Positions 8,314 to 18,527 are shown, numbered from the stretch's first letter. The stretch is DNA of 64,000 nucleotides from an uncultured Aquimarina sp. (GCA_947498815.1 CANMLU010000018.1:31131-95130); one strand, 5' to 3'. The notes: generated from the sequence alone by a model not told the origin. Program-made: numbers and translations.

Positions 8314-8979
8314 ATGGGTGGATTGATAAAATCTTCAATAGCTAGAAAAGTTGCCATGGCACTTTCGGGACTTTTCTTAGTTTTCTTCTTATTGCAACAC
8401 TTTACTATCAATTTTACTTCAATTTTCAGCGCTGATGTTTTTAATGAACTATCGCATTTTATGGGAACCAATCCTGTGGTTCAGTTCGCATTGCAGCCTG
8501 TGCTTATTTTTGGAGTAATTTTTCATTTTGTAATGGGATTTGTGTTGGAACTAAAGAACAGAAATGCACGAGCTGTAAAATATGCAAAGTATAGTGGAGG
8601 AGCGAATGCTTCATGGGTATCCAGAAACATGATTTATTCTGGATTGGTGATTCTTGCGTTTTTAGGATTACATTTTTACGATTTTTGGGTTCCTGAAATA
8701 GTACATAAATACATTGAGTTTGCGCCAGAAGACCCTACTCGTTACTATCCAGAGTTACTTCATAAATTTGTAAGTCCGGTACGTACAGGATTATATGCGC
8801 TTTCTTTTGTGTTTTTGGCCCTACATCTGTGGCACGGATTTGCATCTTCATTCCAATCTGTTGGATTCAACAATAAATATTCTGTAGGGGCGACCAAATT
8901 TGCCAAAGCTTTTTCGATTGTAATTCCGCTAGGATTTATCATCATTGCTTTGGTGCTTCACCTTAATCATAATCATTAA
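8314..8979 (+). CDS. sdhC: Succinate dehydrogenase/fumarate reductase cytochrome b subunit
   Basis: 221 residues, the single large membrane anchor of a type-B succinate:quinone oxidoreductase. Five hydrophobic helices can be seen (about 12-32, 62-82, 107-127, 160-180, 198-218). Histidines within the helices (LLQHF, FHFVMGF, LHFYDFW, LHLWHGF) are the candidates for the two b-haem ligands. The type-B form lacks a separate SdhD, and none is present. The stop is 13 nt before the sdhA start, so the genes form one operon. Confidence 0.93.
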   Translation: MGGLIKSSIARKVAMALSGLFLVFFLLQHFTINFTSIFSADVFNELSHFMGTNPVVQFALQPVLIFGVIFHFVMGFVLELKNRNARAVKYAKYSGGANASWVSRNMIYSGLVILAFLGLHFYDFWVPEIVHKYIEFAPEDPTRYYPELLHKFVSPVRTGLYALSFVFLALHLWHGFASSFQSVGFNNKYSVGATKFAKAFSIVIPLGFIIIALVLHLNHNH

Positions 8980-8992
8980 AAACACCGCGAGT

Positions 8993-11008
8993 ATGTCAAT
9001 TTTAGATTCTAAAATACCTGAAGGTCCACTGGCAGATAAGTGGACAAAACATAAAGACACAATCAACCTGGTGAATCCGGCTAACAAACGTAATATTGAT
9101 ATTATCGTGGTAGGAACCGGATTGGCAGGAGGAAGCGCAGCGGCAACTTTGGCCGAGCTTGGATATAATGTAAAAACATTTTGCTATCAGGATTCTCCAC
9201 GTCGTGCACACTCAATTGCGGCACAAGGAGGAATCAATGCAGCAAAGAACTATCAAGGAGATGGAGATTCTGTATATCGTCTTTTTTATGATACGGTCAA
9301 AGGAGGAGATTACCGATCCAGAGAAGCCAACGTGCATCGATTAGCAGAGGTTTCTACAAATATCATAGATCAATGTGTTGCTCAAGGGGTTCCGTTTGCA
9401 AGAGAATATGGTGGGTTACTGGATAATCGTTCTTTTGGTGGAGTACTGGTATCCAGAACATTTTATGCAAAAGGACAAACAGGGCAACAGCTATTGTTGG
9501 GTGCATATTCTGCAATGAATCGCCAAATTAAGAGAGGGAAAATTAAATCGCATACTCGTCACGAAATGCTGGATATCGTAAAAATAGATGGCAAAGCGAG
9601 AGGAATTATAGCTAGGGATTTGATTACTGGTGAGATTGAGCGTCATTCTGCTCATGCAGTAGTGATAGCTTCAGGCGGATATGGTAATTTATTTTATTTG
9701 AGCACCTATGCTATGGGGAGTAACGTAACCGCTACCTGGAAAGCACACAGGAGAGGAGCTCATTTTGCCAATCCTTGTTATACACAAATTCATCCAACCT
9801 GTATTCCGGTTTCTGGAGATCATCAATCAAAATTAACTTTGATGTCTGAGTCACTTCGTAATGACGGGCGTATTTGGGTGCCAAAAAGAAAAGAAGATGC
9901 CGAAGCCATACGAGCCGGTAAATTAAAACCTACACAGCTATCTGAGGAAGAAAGAGACTATTACTTAGAGCGTCGTTACCCTGCTTTTGGTAACTTGGTA
10001 CCACGTGATGTTGCCTCGAGAGCTGCAAAAGAGCGTTGTGATGCTGGTTTTGGAGTAAATAAAACAGGAGAAGCAGTATATCTTGATTTTGCTTCAGCGA
10101 TCCAACGTTATGGACAAGAAAAAGCATATACTTCTGGAGTAGATAATCCAACCAAAGAAGAAATTACAAAATTAGGAGCTGAAGTTGTTGAAGCAAAATA
10201 CGGAAACCTTTTCCAGATGTATGAGAAAATTGTAGATGAGAATCCTTACAGAACTCCAATGATGATTTACCCTGCTGTACATTATGCAATGGGAGGTCTT
10301 TGGGTAGATTATAATCTGCAAACGACAATACCAGGATGTTATGCCGCAGGAGAAGCGAATTTTTCTGATCACGGTGCAAACAGGCTAGGAGCATCTGCAT
10401 TGATGCAAGGTTTGGCAGATGGATATTTCGTATTACCGTATACTATCGGAGATTATTTATCTCATGATATCCGTACCGGAAAAATACCTACAGATACTCC
10501 AGAATTTGATGAGGCAGAAAAAGATGTAAAAGACCGTATTGAGAAGTTAATGGGTGGATCAGGAGAGCATTCTGTAGATTATTACCACAAGAAATTAGGT
10601 AAGATCATGTGGAACAAATGCGGAATGTCTCGTAATGAAAAGGATTTAAAAGAGGCTATTGAGGAGATTGCTGCTTTACGTGAAGATTTTTGGAAAAATG
10701 TAAAAGTCCCTGGAGAAGCTAATAGCATGAATCCCGAATTAGAAAAAGCAGGAAGAGTAGCTGATTTCTTAGAGTTAGGAGAGTTGTTTGCAAAAGATGC
10801 TTTGAATCGTAATGAGTCTTGTGGAGGTCACTTTAGAGAAGAGTCTGTAGAGCAATCTGGAGAACAAAAAGGGGAAGCGCTTCGAGATGATAAAAATTTC
10901 AAGTACGTTGCTGCATGGGAATATAAAGGAGAGCCTAAAGATGCACAACTGCATAAAGAAGATTTGGTCTTCGAAAATATCGAATTAAAAACACGTTCTT
11001 ATAAATAG
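8993..11008 (+). CDS. sdhA: Succinate dehydrogenase/fumarate reductase flavoprotein
   Basis: 671 residues from the ATG at 8993; an upstream in-frame start at 8945 would overlap sdhC and adds non-homologous residues. It carries covalent FAD and the dicarboxylate site. [20 protein letters not shown] is the FAD-binding beta-alpha-beta motif (about residue 40). [11 protein letters not shown] holds the region of the flavinylated His (HSIAAQGG). QIHPTCIP and an active-site Arg region (VPRDVASRA) follow. Length and composition are typical of the Bacteroidota type-B enzyme. It oxidises succinate in the TCA cycle at the inner face of the cytoplasmic membrane, with sdhC and sdhB. Confidence 0.95.
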   Translation: MSILDSKIPEGPLADKWTKHKDTINLVNPANKRNIDIIVVGTGLAGGSAAATLAELGYNVKTFCYQDSPRRAHSIAAQGGINAAKNYQGDGDSVYRLFYDTVKGGDYRSREANVHRLAEVSTNIIDQCVAQGVPFAREYGGLLDNRSFGGVLVSRTFYAKGQTGQQLLLGAYSAMNRQIKRGKIKSHTRHEMLDIVKIDGKARGIIARDLITGEIERHSAHAVVIASGGYGNLFYLSTYAMGSNVTATWKAHRRGAHFANPCYTQIHPTCIPVSGDHQSKLTLMSESLRNDGRIWVPKRKEDAEAIRAGKLKPTQLSEEERDYYLERRYPAFGNLVPRDVASRAAKERCDAGFGVNKTGEAVYLDFASAIQRYGQEKAYTSGVDNPTKEEITKLGAEVVEAKYGNLFQMYEKIVDENPYRTPMMIYPAVHYAMGGLWVDYNLQTTIPGCYAAGEANFSDHGANRLGASALMQGLADGYFVLPYTIGDYLSHDIRTGKIPTDTPEFDEAEKDVKDRIEKLMGGSGEHSVDYYHKKLGKIMWNKCGMSRNEKDLKEAIEEIAALREDFWKNVKVPGEANSMNPELEKAGRVADFLELGELFAKDALNRNESCGGHFREESVEQSGEQKGEALRDDKNFKYVAAWEYKGEPKDAQLHKEDLVFENIELKTRSYK

Positions 11009-11083
11009 TAGTTAGTGCGTAGTGGGTAGTCGATAGTTTTTTTAAGTCGCACTCACACTAATCTCTATTTACTAACTACTAAA
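11003..11083. repeat. Inverted repeat between sdhA and sdhB
   Basis: TAGTAGTTAGT (about 11006-11016) is the complement of ACTAACTACTA (11071-11081). The spacer also contains GTAGTGGGTAGT-like partial repeats. Such TAGT-rich minisatellite debris is common between flavobacterial genes. It could form an intra-operon hairpin that tunes sdhB expression. Confidence 0.55.
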
Positions 11084-11092
11084 AACTAAAAT

Positions 11093-11839
11093 ATGAATCT
11101 TACACTAAAAATATGGCGTCAAAAGGATGCTAAATCACAAGGAAAGATAGTAGACTATCCAATTTCTGGAATTGAAGATGATATGTCTTTTTTAGAGATG
11201 TTGGATGTGTTAAATGAAGAGCTTATTAATAAAGGCGAAGAACCTGTGGTATTTGATCACGATTGTCGAGAAGGTATTTGTGGTACTTGTTCGTTACAAA
11301 TTAACGGACAACCTCATGGACCTGATCGTTTGATTACGGTTTGCCAACTACACATGCGTAGTTTCAAAGATGGTGATACAATTTTTATAGAACCGTTTAG
11401 GGCAAAAGCATTTCCTGTTATTAAGGATTTAATGATTGATCGTAGTGCATTTGATAGAATACAGCAAGCAGGAGGCTATATTTCGGTTAATACTTCCGGA
11501 AACACAGTAGATGCAAATGCTATTCCTATCGAAAAAGAAAAAGCAGATGATGCATTTGCAGCAGCAACTTGCATTGGTTGTGGCGCGTGTGTCGCAGCTT
11601 GTAAAAATGCTTCGGCAATGCTATTTACATCGGCAAAAGTTTCACAATTTGCATTATTGCCACAGGGTCAGGTTGAAGCCACCAATCGTGTGTTGGCTAT
11701 GGTAAACCAAATGGATGAAGAAGGATTTGGTAACTGTACCAATACTGGAGCCTGTGAAATCGAATGTCCTAAAGGAATTTCTCTTGAAAATATAGCACGT
11801 ATGAATCGCGAATATTTAAAAGCGAGTTTGAAAGGATAA
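11093..11839 (+). CDS. sdhB: Succinate dehydrogenase/fumarate reductase iron-sulfur subunit
   Basis: 248 residues. An N-terminal ferredoxin domain holds the [2Fe-2S] ligands in CREGICGTC plus a later Cys (ITVCQLH). The C-terminal domain has [11 protein letters not shown] and a final CEIECPKG, supplying the ligands of the [4Fe-4S] and [3Fe-4S] clusters. It relays electrons from the FAD of SdhA to quinone at SdhC. Last gene of the sdhCAB operon, followed by a clear terminator. Confidence 0.95.
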   Translation: MNLTLKIWRQKDAKSQGKIVDYPISGIEDDMSFLEMLDVLNEELINKGEEPVVFDHDCREGICGTCSLQINGQPHGPDRLITVCQLHMRSFKDGDTIFIEPFRAKAFPVIKDLMIDRSAFDRIQQAGGYISVNTSGNTVDANAIPIEKEKADDAFAAATCIGCGACVAACKNASAMLFTSAKVSQFALLPQGQVEATNRVLAMVNQMDEEGFGNCTNTGACEIECPKGISLENIARMNREYLKASLKG

Positions 11840-11860
11840 TATATACCAAACTTAATGTTC

Positions 11861-11891
11861 AAAAACCGAAGTATTTTACTTCGGTTTTTTT
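11861..11891 (+). terminator. Rho-independent terminator of sdhCAB
   Basis: A 9-bp stem (ACCGAAGTA at 11865-11873 with TACTTCGGT at 11877-11885) has a 3-nt loop and is followed by a T-run. It begins 22 nt after the sdhB stop; an A-run before the stem makes it partly bidirectional. Confidence 0.88.
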
Positions 11892-12022
11892 ATTATTACG
11901 AACATTAAAATTTTTAATTTTTCTAAATTATTTCTAACTAAAACTTTTTTTTTGTAAAATACTTAACGGTTAAAATTAGAATTAAGTTTAAATTTACCCG
12001 AATTTAAAAACTAAATATCAAA

Positions 12023-12796
12023 GTGTTTGATTTTCCTGAAGTAGAACATAAAAAATTCAACAAAAACTTTCTCAAAACTGTAATTTTTCAAATTAACTTC
12101 GAGGAATATATTGATTTGACTGAGAAATCATTGAAAATCGGAAAATTGTTTAAGGACAATTTTCCTAGATATAGCTCGGGTAAAGGAAAGGGTTTTGAAA
12201 TATTGTTGAATAATGAAAATGCAAATTTTCAACAAATAGATAATGGTCACAACATTAATATGAAGTCCGAAAATGGGCAAAGGATAATTAATATTAATGA
12301 AAAAAGTTTGAGTTTTACTGTTGGAGGTAGTTCGTATATATCCTTTGATAATTTGTTAAATGATATAAATAATATTATTTCATTTTTGGTATTATGTGAA
12401 ATAGACAGTATTCAAAGACTTGCAATCCGGAAAATCAATATTGTTGAGTTTAAAAACAATGAGAATCCCTCGGATATTTTAAAATTTTTATTGAACCCTA
12501 TCCTTATAAATCACATTGATGAATTTCCAAATAATCCTTATATAAATCATAGTATCCAATCAATAAATTATAAAAAGAATGATGACTACTTAAATATAAA
12601 ATATGGGCTTAATTTTCCACCTCAATTAAATTCTGAAATTGGTCAATTAATTATTGATATAGATTTATTTAAACAAGAAAAAATTGATGTATCCTCAATC
12701 ATTAGTAATTCAAAACTAATTAACTCAGAAATATTTAATATATTTAATTGGATTGTAAATGAAAATGCAAAAAAGATTTTAGATGGACAAAATTGA
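12023..12796 (+). CDS. TIGR04255-like protein, first gene of AT-rich module
   Basis: 257 residues, GTG start. The pattern of an N-terminal VIFQINFEEY, then KDNFPRYSSGKG, a central strand region and IDSIQRLAIRKINIVEF matches the sporadically distributed TIGR04255 family as I know it, in which the central R-Y/K-IN segment is conserved; function unknown. No signal peptide or membrane segment. Base composition is clearly more AT-rich than sdhCAB and the genes beyond 13.9 kb. Its last 14 bases overlap the next gene, showing translational coupling. Confidence 0.6.
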   Translation: MFDFPEVEHKKFNKNFLKTVIFQINFEEYIDLTEKSLKIGKLFKDNFPRYSSGKGKGFEILLNNENANFQQIDNGHNINMKSENGQRIININEKSLSFTVGGSSYISFDNLLNDINNIISFLVLCEIDSIQRLAIRKINIVEFKNNENPSDILKFLLNPILINHIDEFPNNPYINHSIQSINYKKNDDYLNIKYGLNFPPQLNSEIGQLIIDIDLFKQEKIDVSSIISNSKLINSEIFNIFNWIVNENAKKILDGQN

Positions 12797-13433
12797 AATT
12801 TTACATAATGAAAGGACATTAGAAGAAGTGAAAAATTTTTCTAATTATTTTATTGGGCAATCCAATCTTAATATAAGAAGTACTCCCAATGGAAGTGCTT
12901 TCTTAACTTCATTGCTGGTTGGGGCTGGTCTTGTTTCAACTTATGAGATTTCTGCAAAATCGTTTGAATTTGCCGAAACAACTAAGAATCATATTACTTC
13001 AACTCTTAAATATGGTAAAGAAGTTAATAATGACATGATTAGATATATTAATGACATTAATATCATTACTAGAAAAACTATAACAAAACACTCCCTTATC
13101 AAAAATATATTGTCTTTTAAATCATTAAAAGAGAGTTGGGATGGATATGGTTCTTTACCTTTAGAGATAGATAGTGCTTCCAATGCTATTCGTTTAATGG
13201 ATTTTGTAGGAGAGAACATTTTTTGCACAGTTAATGAGTTTTATCCAAATACAAATGGAACTATAACTTTTGAGTGGACAAATACGGAAAATGAAATTGT
13301 TTCAGTAGAAGTTGGTAACCATTCTTTTTCATACTTTGTCGAAATGGCTTCAATGGAAACGGTTTTTTTCAATAATAAAACAATAAATGCTAAAGAAGCC
13401 AAAATGCTTGCTAAATATATTCAAGCGATTTAA
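12783..13433 (+). CDS. Unknown protein with WDGYG motif, second gene of the module
   Basis: 216 residues, not recognised as a named domain. A hydrophobic stretch (FLTSLLVGAGLVSTYEI, about residues 39-55) could be one membrane segment or a buried helix. The C-terminal half has a conserved-looking layout: KESWDGYGSLP (about 117-127), a helix, then PNTNGTITFEW and a SVEVGNHSFSYFVEM sheet. I recall similar WDGYG proteins as small partners in mobile gene pairs, but assign no function. It overlaps both neighbours, so the three genes are one transcription and translation unit. Confidence 0.6.
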   Translation: MDKIEILHNERTLEEVKNFSNYFIGQSNLNIRSTPNGSAFLTSLLVGAGLVSTYEISAKSFEFAETTKNHITSTLKYGKEVNNDMIRYINDINIITRKTITKHSLIKNILSFKSLKESWDGYGSLPLEIDSASNAIRLMDFVGENIFCTVNEFYPNTNGTITFEWTNTENEIVSVEVGNHSFSYFVEMASMETVFFNNKTINAKEAKMLAKYIQAI

Positions 13434-13926
13434 AATTAGGAAAACTGTTAGTGCTGAAAAAAATTCTTTACCGTTCAAAATTGATGGAGAAGAAAAAATC
13501 CTAAGAGCAGTTTATTCACCAATTAATCTTACAAGAAATAAAAAAAGATTAAATAATGGCTTTTATAAACCTCAAGCAGGTAGTGATGAGATATCAGTGA
13601 ATAGATTGGATTATACTACACCAACCTTCGTCAAAAAACTTGCTCTAATGTTTGAAAACACAGAATCTAGAAGAAATTATTTTGGTTTTTCATTGTTAAA
13701 AGCCTTCGAGATAAGAGAAATTGGTTTTGATGTGGTTTATACTCCTTTAAAAGAACCTGTAGAAAATCCATTTCATTCTGATATCAAAATTGGTTATATG
13801 GTTGAACGAGGTGTTCAACTTCCTTCGGAAGTTAGTTATAAAATTAAAAAAATGACTGAAAAGTCTAGGCTTTATAAGGATTTGGATCCGAATTCGGAAG
13901 AATGGGTAGGAGATGAATTAATTTAA
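13387..13926 (+). CDS. Unknown protein with RLDYTTP/HSDIKIGY motifs, third gene of the module
   Basis: 179 residues, starting inside the second gene (47-nt overlap). The convincing part begins near residue 40 (RAVYSPINLT). After it come KPQAGSDEISVNRLDYTTPTF (about 60-80) and VENPFHSDIKIGY. The (D/E)xSVNRLxY and NPxH(A/S)DI pattern recalls a family of small uncharacterised proteins in accessory loci. The first about 38 residues (basic, KRFKIRKT) may be real or an artefact of reading into the overlap; no alternative ATG exists. The enzymatic role is unknown, although conserved His/Asp/Arg residues suggest a catalytic site. Confidence 0.55.
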   Translation: MLKKPKCLLNIFKRFKIRKTVSAEKNSLPFKIDGEEKILRAVYSPINLTRNKKRLNNGFYKPQAGSDEISVNRLDYTTPTFVKKLALMFENTESRRNYFGFSLLKAFEIREIGFDVVYTPLKEPVENPFHSDIKIGYMVERGVQLPSEVSYKIKKMTEKSRLYKDLDPNSEEWVGDELI

Positions 13927-13948
13927 TACGGTTTGTAAAAAAATAAAC

Positions 13949-14761
13949 TTAATTAAGATCCCTCAAAAATGGATACCTCAAGATATCCTGAACTTTTTGG
14001 GAATCTATAACCTTCCCCTTAGAAGCAGTCCCAAAATCATAATCTGGTTTGGGTAATCCCATCTGCTTACAAACTTCAGAATAATATACTGCTTTTTCAG
14101 GATGATCGGGATAGGAAGCATTAAATACCTGATCCCAATTTTCAGTTTTGATTATTTTTAGAATCAGGCCAATACAATCCTCCAGGTGAATTAGGTTTAC
14201 TGGTGCTTTTGGATTTTTGATATTATTTCTGCGAGATAGCATGTTTGCAGGATGTCTTTTTGGCCCGAACAACCCGGCAAAACGAAGTATGGTAGTTTTG
14301 AATTTTTTATGGTTTTGCAGTAACTGTTCTACTTCAATAAGCTGTTTTCCGGCATTAGAAGTGGCATTTGGTGCTGTTTCTTCAGAAATCAAAGGAAAAC
14401 CCTCTAGATCTGCAAAAACGGACGTAGAACTCACAAAAAGGACGCTTTTGATCGTTGATTTCTCAATATATGGAATAAGAGCTCTAATTTTGGCAACAAA
14501 ATCAATCTTTGGATTGCGTCTTAACCCAGGAGGAATGTTTATAATCAATATTTTACTGTCCTCCAAAAAAGAAACGATAGTTCCCGTTGGGCCTTGTTCT
14601 GTAAGAGAAATATGAAAGGCTTTAAGCCCTTCTTTTCCTAATGTTTCTAATTTATTTTCTGAGGTGGTAGATCCCTTGACGATATAACCCCCGTCAATAA
14701 GACTTTTTGCCAAAGGTAATCCTAACCATCCCGTGCCCAGAATACTAATTTGCTTACTCAT
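13949..14761 (-). CDS. NAD(P)-dependent epimerase/dehydratase-like SDR (YeeZ type)
   Basis: 270 residues. The N-terminal ILGTGWLGLPLAKSL is the GxGxxG nucleotide-binding site. IINIPPGLRRNP near residue 75, SVLFVSSTSVFAD near 110 and an ILRFAGLFGPKRHP segment near 155 match YeeZ-like extended SDR proteins, often called sugar epimerase-like. The usual YxxxK is replaced (N-A-G-K), as in this atypical group. It starts 3 nt after the stop of the M28 peptidase gene on the same strand, so the two are probably cotranscribed. Confidence 0.8.
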   Translation of the reverse strand: MSKQISILGTGWLGLPLAKSLIDGGYIVKGSTTSENKLETLGKEGLKAFHISLTEQGPTGTIVSFLEDSKILIINIPPGLRRNPKIDFVAKIRALIPYIEKSTIKSVLFVSSTSVFADLEGFPLISEETAPNATSNAGKQLIEVEQLLQNHKKFKTTILRFAGLFGPKRHPANMLSRRNNIKNPKAPVNLIHLEDCIGLILKIIKTENWDQVFNASYPDHPEKAVYYSEVCKQMGLPKPDYDFGTASKGKVIDSQKVQDILRYPFLRDLN

Positions 14762-14764
14762 TAC

Positions 14765-17143
14765 TTATTTTATTGCTGCTGCTACATTCGAAACATCCGT
14801 AGTATCAACTTGTTTTTCTTGATATTCATCGATGGCAAAGCTTTTCTTAATAACAATAGCATCATTTACTATAAATGGTTTTGGCATCATGTTTTCACTT
14901 CTCTCGGGAATAGAAAAAAGTTCATTATCCAATAAATCATAAGAAGATTCGTAGACCACAAATCCAGGTAAAGAGTCCTTGTGAAATTGAAGTTTTAGCT
15001 CCAATGGCGTATTCTTACTTACATAATACGTAAGCAAATGTTGTTTCCATCTTTTAGTAAACACATTATAGGTTTTACCATCAGAATATTCAAAATCCAA
15101 AGCTGTTTCTCCATTTACCCCCAAAGCGTCAAAGTTGAATATCTTATTGGTATATACATCGATTCTTTCAATATCTCGTTGTGGGGCAATACATAGGTCA
15201 AAATACCTTTGACTGCCTATAATCGTATCCCTGCTAATATCAAATCTTGGTTGTCGTATGTTTTTAATTGGTGCTTGATTGGCATAAGCAAAGGATCTGC
15301 CATATTTGCTTTGTAATGCATTTGCATTGTAAGTTTCTGCTATATTTTCTTCGGGCTTAATATAATTTTGTGACCATGAGTCCAATGTCTTATCATACGA
15401 GGCCCATACAGCCTTATTTTGATCTGCATCCAGAATATATACCAGGCTGTTAGGTTTTTGTCTTTCTTCTGTAAAATCAGACTTAACATGTGCAGTGATT
15501 AAGAGTACCAAAGTTACCACGATAGCAATGTTGCCAAGCAAGCTTTTTCTTTTGTAAAAACCTACTACCGGGAGTAAAACTCCAAATAATAAAACAGTCA
15601 TTACAGCCGAAACAAAAAGAATATTAAGGCCCAGCGCAACAGGAAACATTGAGATTAACGGCGACACCATAAAAATTGAAGGTAATGCCAATAAAAGCAT
15701 TAATAAGGGATTTGGATTTTTTTGACGTATAAGTACAAATAAAGAAAGGGTCCCAAATAGCGCGACTAATACAAAATAGCTAGCGCCTTTAAGATGTAAT
15801 GACGCCATGGCAGAAAGTACTAGCCATATAAATAATGGCGCAATCATCAAATTTGGTAAGTTTTCACTTTTACTAAACTTTGCATATACCTTGAAACAAA
15901 TTGCGATAGATAAGGCTACAAAAACAGTTATATAAAGATATCCATTATACGTAAAGCCATGTTGAATTTCTTTATAGTGAGCATAGATAATCTTCAATAA
16001 CTCCCAAAGGCCAAAAGTAAGTATCCCAGCCAGGCACATAGCAAGAAGAAATACTCCAAACCCCTTGAAAACCTCTTTAAAATCTATTCTGTAAGCAAAT
16101 TTACCGTACAAAATAGCACCAATAAATAATATAATCGAAATAATCAATAGGGCATATATCCATCCAAAGGGATATTTGATAAGCGAGACAATCGGTGTAT
16201 TAAAATAGATATAATCGCGATCAGATTTTAGGTTATTTATATCAACTTTAGAGAAATAGGAGAGTAGCGGCATGATATAATTTCCTTGATGCTGCAATGT
16301 GTTTTTATCCAAATTTTGCCATGTATCATTGGCAGTGTGATAGTCAAAATGATCATCGATAAAAGCAAAATTAAACCCTTCGATATCTCCTTGTTCTCTT
16401 AAAACGGTAAGATCAGTATCATTTGGAAGCATTTTATAGATGCTATAAGCCAAGGAATTGGTAACTGGATATTGTACCCCGGCTTTCGAGAATTCCTCAA
16501 TCATTTTTCCATTCTTGCCATTGGTTTCAACGAGCATGTATGAATCTCCACCACTTCCTCTGGCTTCAAAATTAAGAGCTAAACCAACATTTTTTGCCCA
16601 TGGGTGTTTCTTCACAAAAAGATCGGCTCCATTTAATCCAAGTTCTTCTCCATCGGTGATACAAATAATAACATCGTTTTTTGGTGTCTTGTTTGTGGCC
16701 AAATAAGCTCTTACACCTTCCAAAATAGTGGCAACGCCACTACCGGCATCACTCGCGCCATAAGAAGAATGTTGAGAACTATCATAGTGAGACATCAAAA
16801 CCAGCGATTTTCCGGTACCGCTACCCTTTATTCTTGCAATGATGTTTTGTGGGAAACTACAATTACCCGATTTACCTATCGAATATCCTTCTTGTATTTC
16901 GGGCTTAAGCCCTAATTTTTGTAATTCGTCTATAATGTATGCTTGTACTTCTTGATGAGCAGAGCTCCCTAAATAATGAGGTTTTTCTGATATGTTTTTG
17001 ACATGTTCTAAAGCTCGGAGTGTTGAGAACTCTTGCTTGGGAGTATCGTGATCACTAATGCGATGAGATTTACTACTGTAAAAAGTGTAGAATAAAGATA
17101 GGAGTATGAGAAGGAACGTAAGTAATGAGGGAAACTTTCGCAT
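14765..17143 (-). CDS. M28 family zinc aminopeptidase with C-terminal membrane domain
   Basis: 792 residues. An N-terminal membrane/signal helix (about 6-24) is followed by an M28 catalytic domain (about 40-310). Metal and catalytic residues visible are H119 in SHYDS, D132 in ASDAGSG, E166/E167 in DGEELGL, an NFEARG Glu/Asp site, and H in FDYHTANDT near 275. Residues about 325-560 hold roughly eight to nine hydrophobic helices, followed by a beta-rich soluble domain. This architecture resembles the eukaryotic vacuolar membrane protease Pff1 and its Bacteroidota relatives. It should cleave peptides at the periplasmic face. Substrate unknown. Confidence 0.88.
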   Translation of the reverse strand: MRKFPSLLTFLLILLSLFYTFYSSKSHRISDHDTPKQEFSTLRALEHVKNISEKPHYLGSSAHQEVQAYIIDELQKLGLKPEIQEGYSIGKSGNCSFPQNIIARIKGSGTGKSLVLMSHYDSSQHSSYGASDAGSGVATILEGVRAYLATNKTPKNDVIICITDGEELGLNGADLFVKKHPWAKNVGLALNFEARGSGGDSYMLVETNGKNGKMIEEFSKAGVQYPVTNSLAYSIYKMLPNDTDLTVLREQGDIEGFNFAFIDDHFDYHTANDTWQNLDKNTLQHQGNYIMPLLSYFSKVDINNLKSDRDYIYFNTPIVSLIKYPFGWIYALLIISIILFIGAILYGKFAYRIDFKEVFKGFGVFLLAMCLAGILTFGLWELLKIIYAHYKEIQHGFTYNGYLYITVFVALSIAICFKVYAKFSKSENLPNLMIAPLFIWLVLSAMASLHLKGASYFVLVALFGTLSLFVLIRQKNPNPLLMLLLALPSIFMVSPLISMFPVALGLNILFVSAVMTVLLFGVLLPVVGFYKRKSLLGNIAIVVTLVLLITAHVKSDFTEERQKPNSLVYILDADQNKAVWASYDKTLDSWSQNYIKPEENIAETYNANALQSKYGRSFAYANQAPIKNIRQPRFDISRDTIIGSQRYFDLCIAPQRDIERIDVYTNKIFNFDALGVNGETALDFEYSDGKTYNVFTKRWKQHLLTYYVSKNTPLELKLQFHKDSLPGFVVYESSYDLLDNELFSIPERSENMMPKPFIVNDAIVIKKSFAIDEYQEKQVDTTDVSNVAAAIK

Positions 17144-17367
17144 GGATTTATATTGGTTTAGGCTAAAGGTAAGAAATAAGCCACAATTATTATACTGATA
17201 CTAAGCAAAATGAAAATCTAGCCGTGGGCTTTAAGAATTCTTATAATTGAAAAGAGATAATTATGAGTATCGTAAAAATGAGCTGTTAAGCATATCAAAG
17301 TCCATGATCTGTTTGAATAAGTTGTTGAAAATCATTATATTTAAGAATCACTAAATCACTAGACATT

Positions 17368-17838
17368 ATGGGAATAATAAGTTTTCAGGGGGCACGGTCT
17401 AAAACCAAGAAGCAAGATGATACCCCTATTAAAGTTTCGGATTACATGACAAGGAATTTGATTACGTTTAATCCAAATCAATCTGTTATGGAGGTGATCG
17501 AAACTTTGGTGAAGCATAAAATATCGGGTGGTCCGGTAGTGGATGATAATAATCAATTACTAGGCATAATTTCTGAAGGAGATTGTATAAAACAGTTAAA
17601 CGAAAGTCGTTATTATAATATGCCTATCGATGATGCACGGGTGGAGAAGTTCATGGTTAAAAATGTAGAAACCATTGATGGGAATCTTAATATTTTTGAT
17701 GCGGCAAATAAGTTTTTACAAACCAAAAGAAGACGTTTTCCAATAATTGAAGATGGAAAATTAGTAGGACAGATTAGTCAAAAGGATGTAATGAAAGCTG
17801 CACTGAAGTTAAATAGTCAACATTGGCGCGATCTATAA
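17368..17838 (+). CDS. CBS domain pair protein
   Basis: 156 residues: a short N-terminal lead, then two CBS motifs. The first is VSDYMTRNLITF...KISGGPVVDDNNQLLGIISEGD (about 22-75). The second is VEKFMVKNVETI...RRRFPIIEDGKLVGQISQKD (about 90-145). CBS pairs bind adenosyl nucleotides and sense energy charge; stand-alone members act as regulators of unknown partners. The 224-nt gap before it holds nothing recognisable beyond AT-rich promoter-like sequence. Confidence 0.85.
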   Translation: MGIISFQGARSKTKKQDDTPIKVSDYMTRNLITFNPNQSVMEVIETLVKHKISGGPVVDDNNQLLGIISEGDCIKQLNESRYYNMPIDDARVEKFMVKNVETIDGNLNIFDAANKFLQTKRRRFPIIEDGKLVGQISQKDVMKAALKLNSQHWRDL

Positions 17839-17843
17839 TTTTT

Positions 17844-18527
17844 TTATTCTGATCCTAAAGTCTTGGGATCATCTGTTATTAAAAGTTTGTTTGCCTTATC
17901 CCCAGATATAAATAAGTTTTGAGAAGAGTAGCGGTCAAATTTATGATCAGACTCCTTCCAGTTACCTGTACCCAAAACTGCAATATTTTCTCCTATTTCG
18001 ATTATACCTTCTTGATAACGCATCGTTTTGTTAAAACCAAAATGACCAGTGCTCTTTTTGCCGTATGACTGCAAATAATCTTCCAAAAATTCGGAAGGAT
18101 CATTCCAGGTACCCGATCGATGTTTTATATCCTTAACCAAATAGACCATTTTATTTTGTAAGCCTGTATTTGCATTTACGATTGCTTTTTCTCCAGATGA
18201 TTCAATAATAAAGTTTGTAGATTTGGTTTCTTCAATGATAGTGTGCCAGGACTTACTTTTTCTACCTTTTCGTTCTTCCTCTACTTTAATATGATAATAC
18301 ACACAACTTCTTTTTCCAATCGAGGAAATAAGTGGTTTGTCTATCGCTTGGGCTTTTCCTATAATTTTTACATATTCATTTTCTTTAACCAATGCAATCC
18401 TTTTGGATGAAGTTTTTTTAAGCTTGCGGATAATAACGTTTCTTTTGCTATTGTAAATAACCAAAAAAATGACTGTACTTATGACTACAAGAAAAAGAAT
18501 AACGTAGATAATAATAAAATTGGTCAT
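17844..18527 (-). CDS. Membrane protein with GIDE-like domain
   Basis: 227 residues. One N-terminal membrane helix (about 3-25) is followed by a cytosolic basic stretch (KLKKTSSKR). Residues about 50-195 look like the GIDE domain of eukaryotic MUL1/MAPL and prokaryotic relatives: KIIGKAQAIDKPLISSIGKRSCVYYH, then EE..R..KSWHTIIEE and FIIESSGEKAIVNA. No RING finger follows. Prokaryotic GIDE proteins are not characterised. A zinc-ribbon gene lies 34 nt upstream on the same strand and may be cotranscribed. Confidence 0.65.
   Translation of the reverse strand: MTNFIIIYVILFLVVISTVIFLVIYNSKRNVIIRKLKKTSSKRIALVKENEYVKIIGKAQAIDKPLISSIGKRSCVYYHIKVEEERKGRKSKSWHTIIEETKSTNFIIESSGEKAIVNANTGLQNKMVYLVKDIKHRSGTWNDPSEFLEDYLQSYGKKSTGHFGFNKTMRYQEGIIEIGENIAVLGTGNWKESDHKFDRYSSQNLFISGDKANKLLITDDPKTLGSE

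Noticed and set aside
8945-8992. Upstream in-frame start for sdhA
   Set aside because: Would overlap the sdhC reading frame and adds residues with no family match; ATG 8993 gives the normal N-terminus.
11003-11083. Attachment site or CRISPR-like array between sdhA and sdhB
   Set aside because: Only short TAGT-rich imperfect repeats with no spacers; ordinary intergenic minisatellite debris.
12023-13926. Prophage remnant
   Set aside because: No integrase, capsid, terminase or attachment-site duplication is visible around the module; an acquired cassette is the more modest reading.
14217-14615. 132-codon plus-strand ORF
   Set aside because: Lies opposite the SDR gene; no family motifs; a composition shadow.
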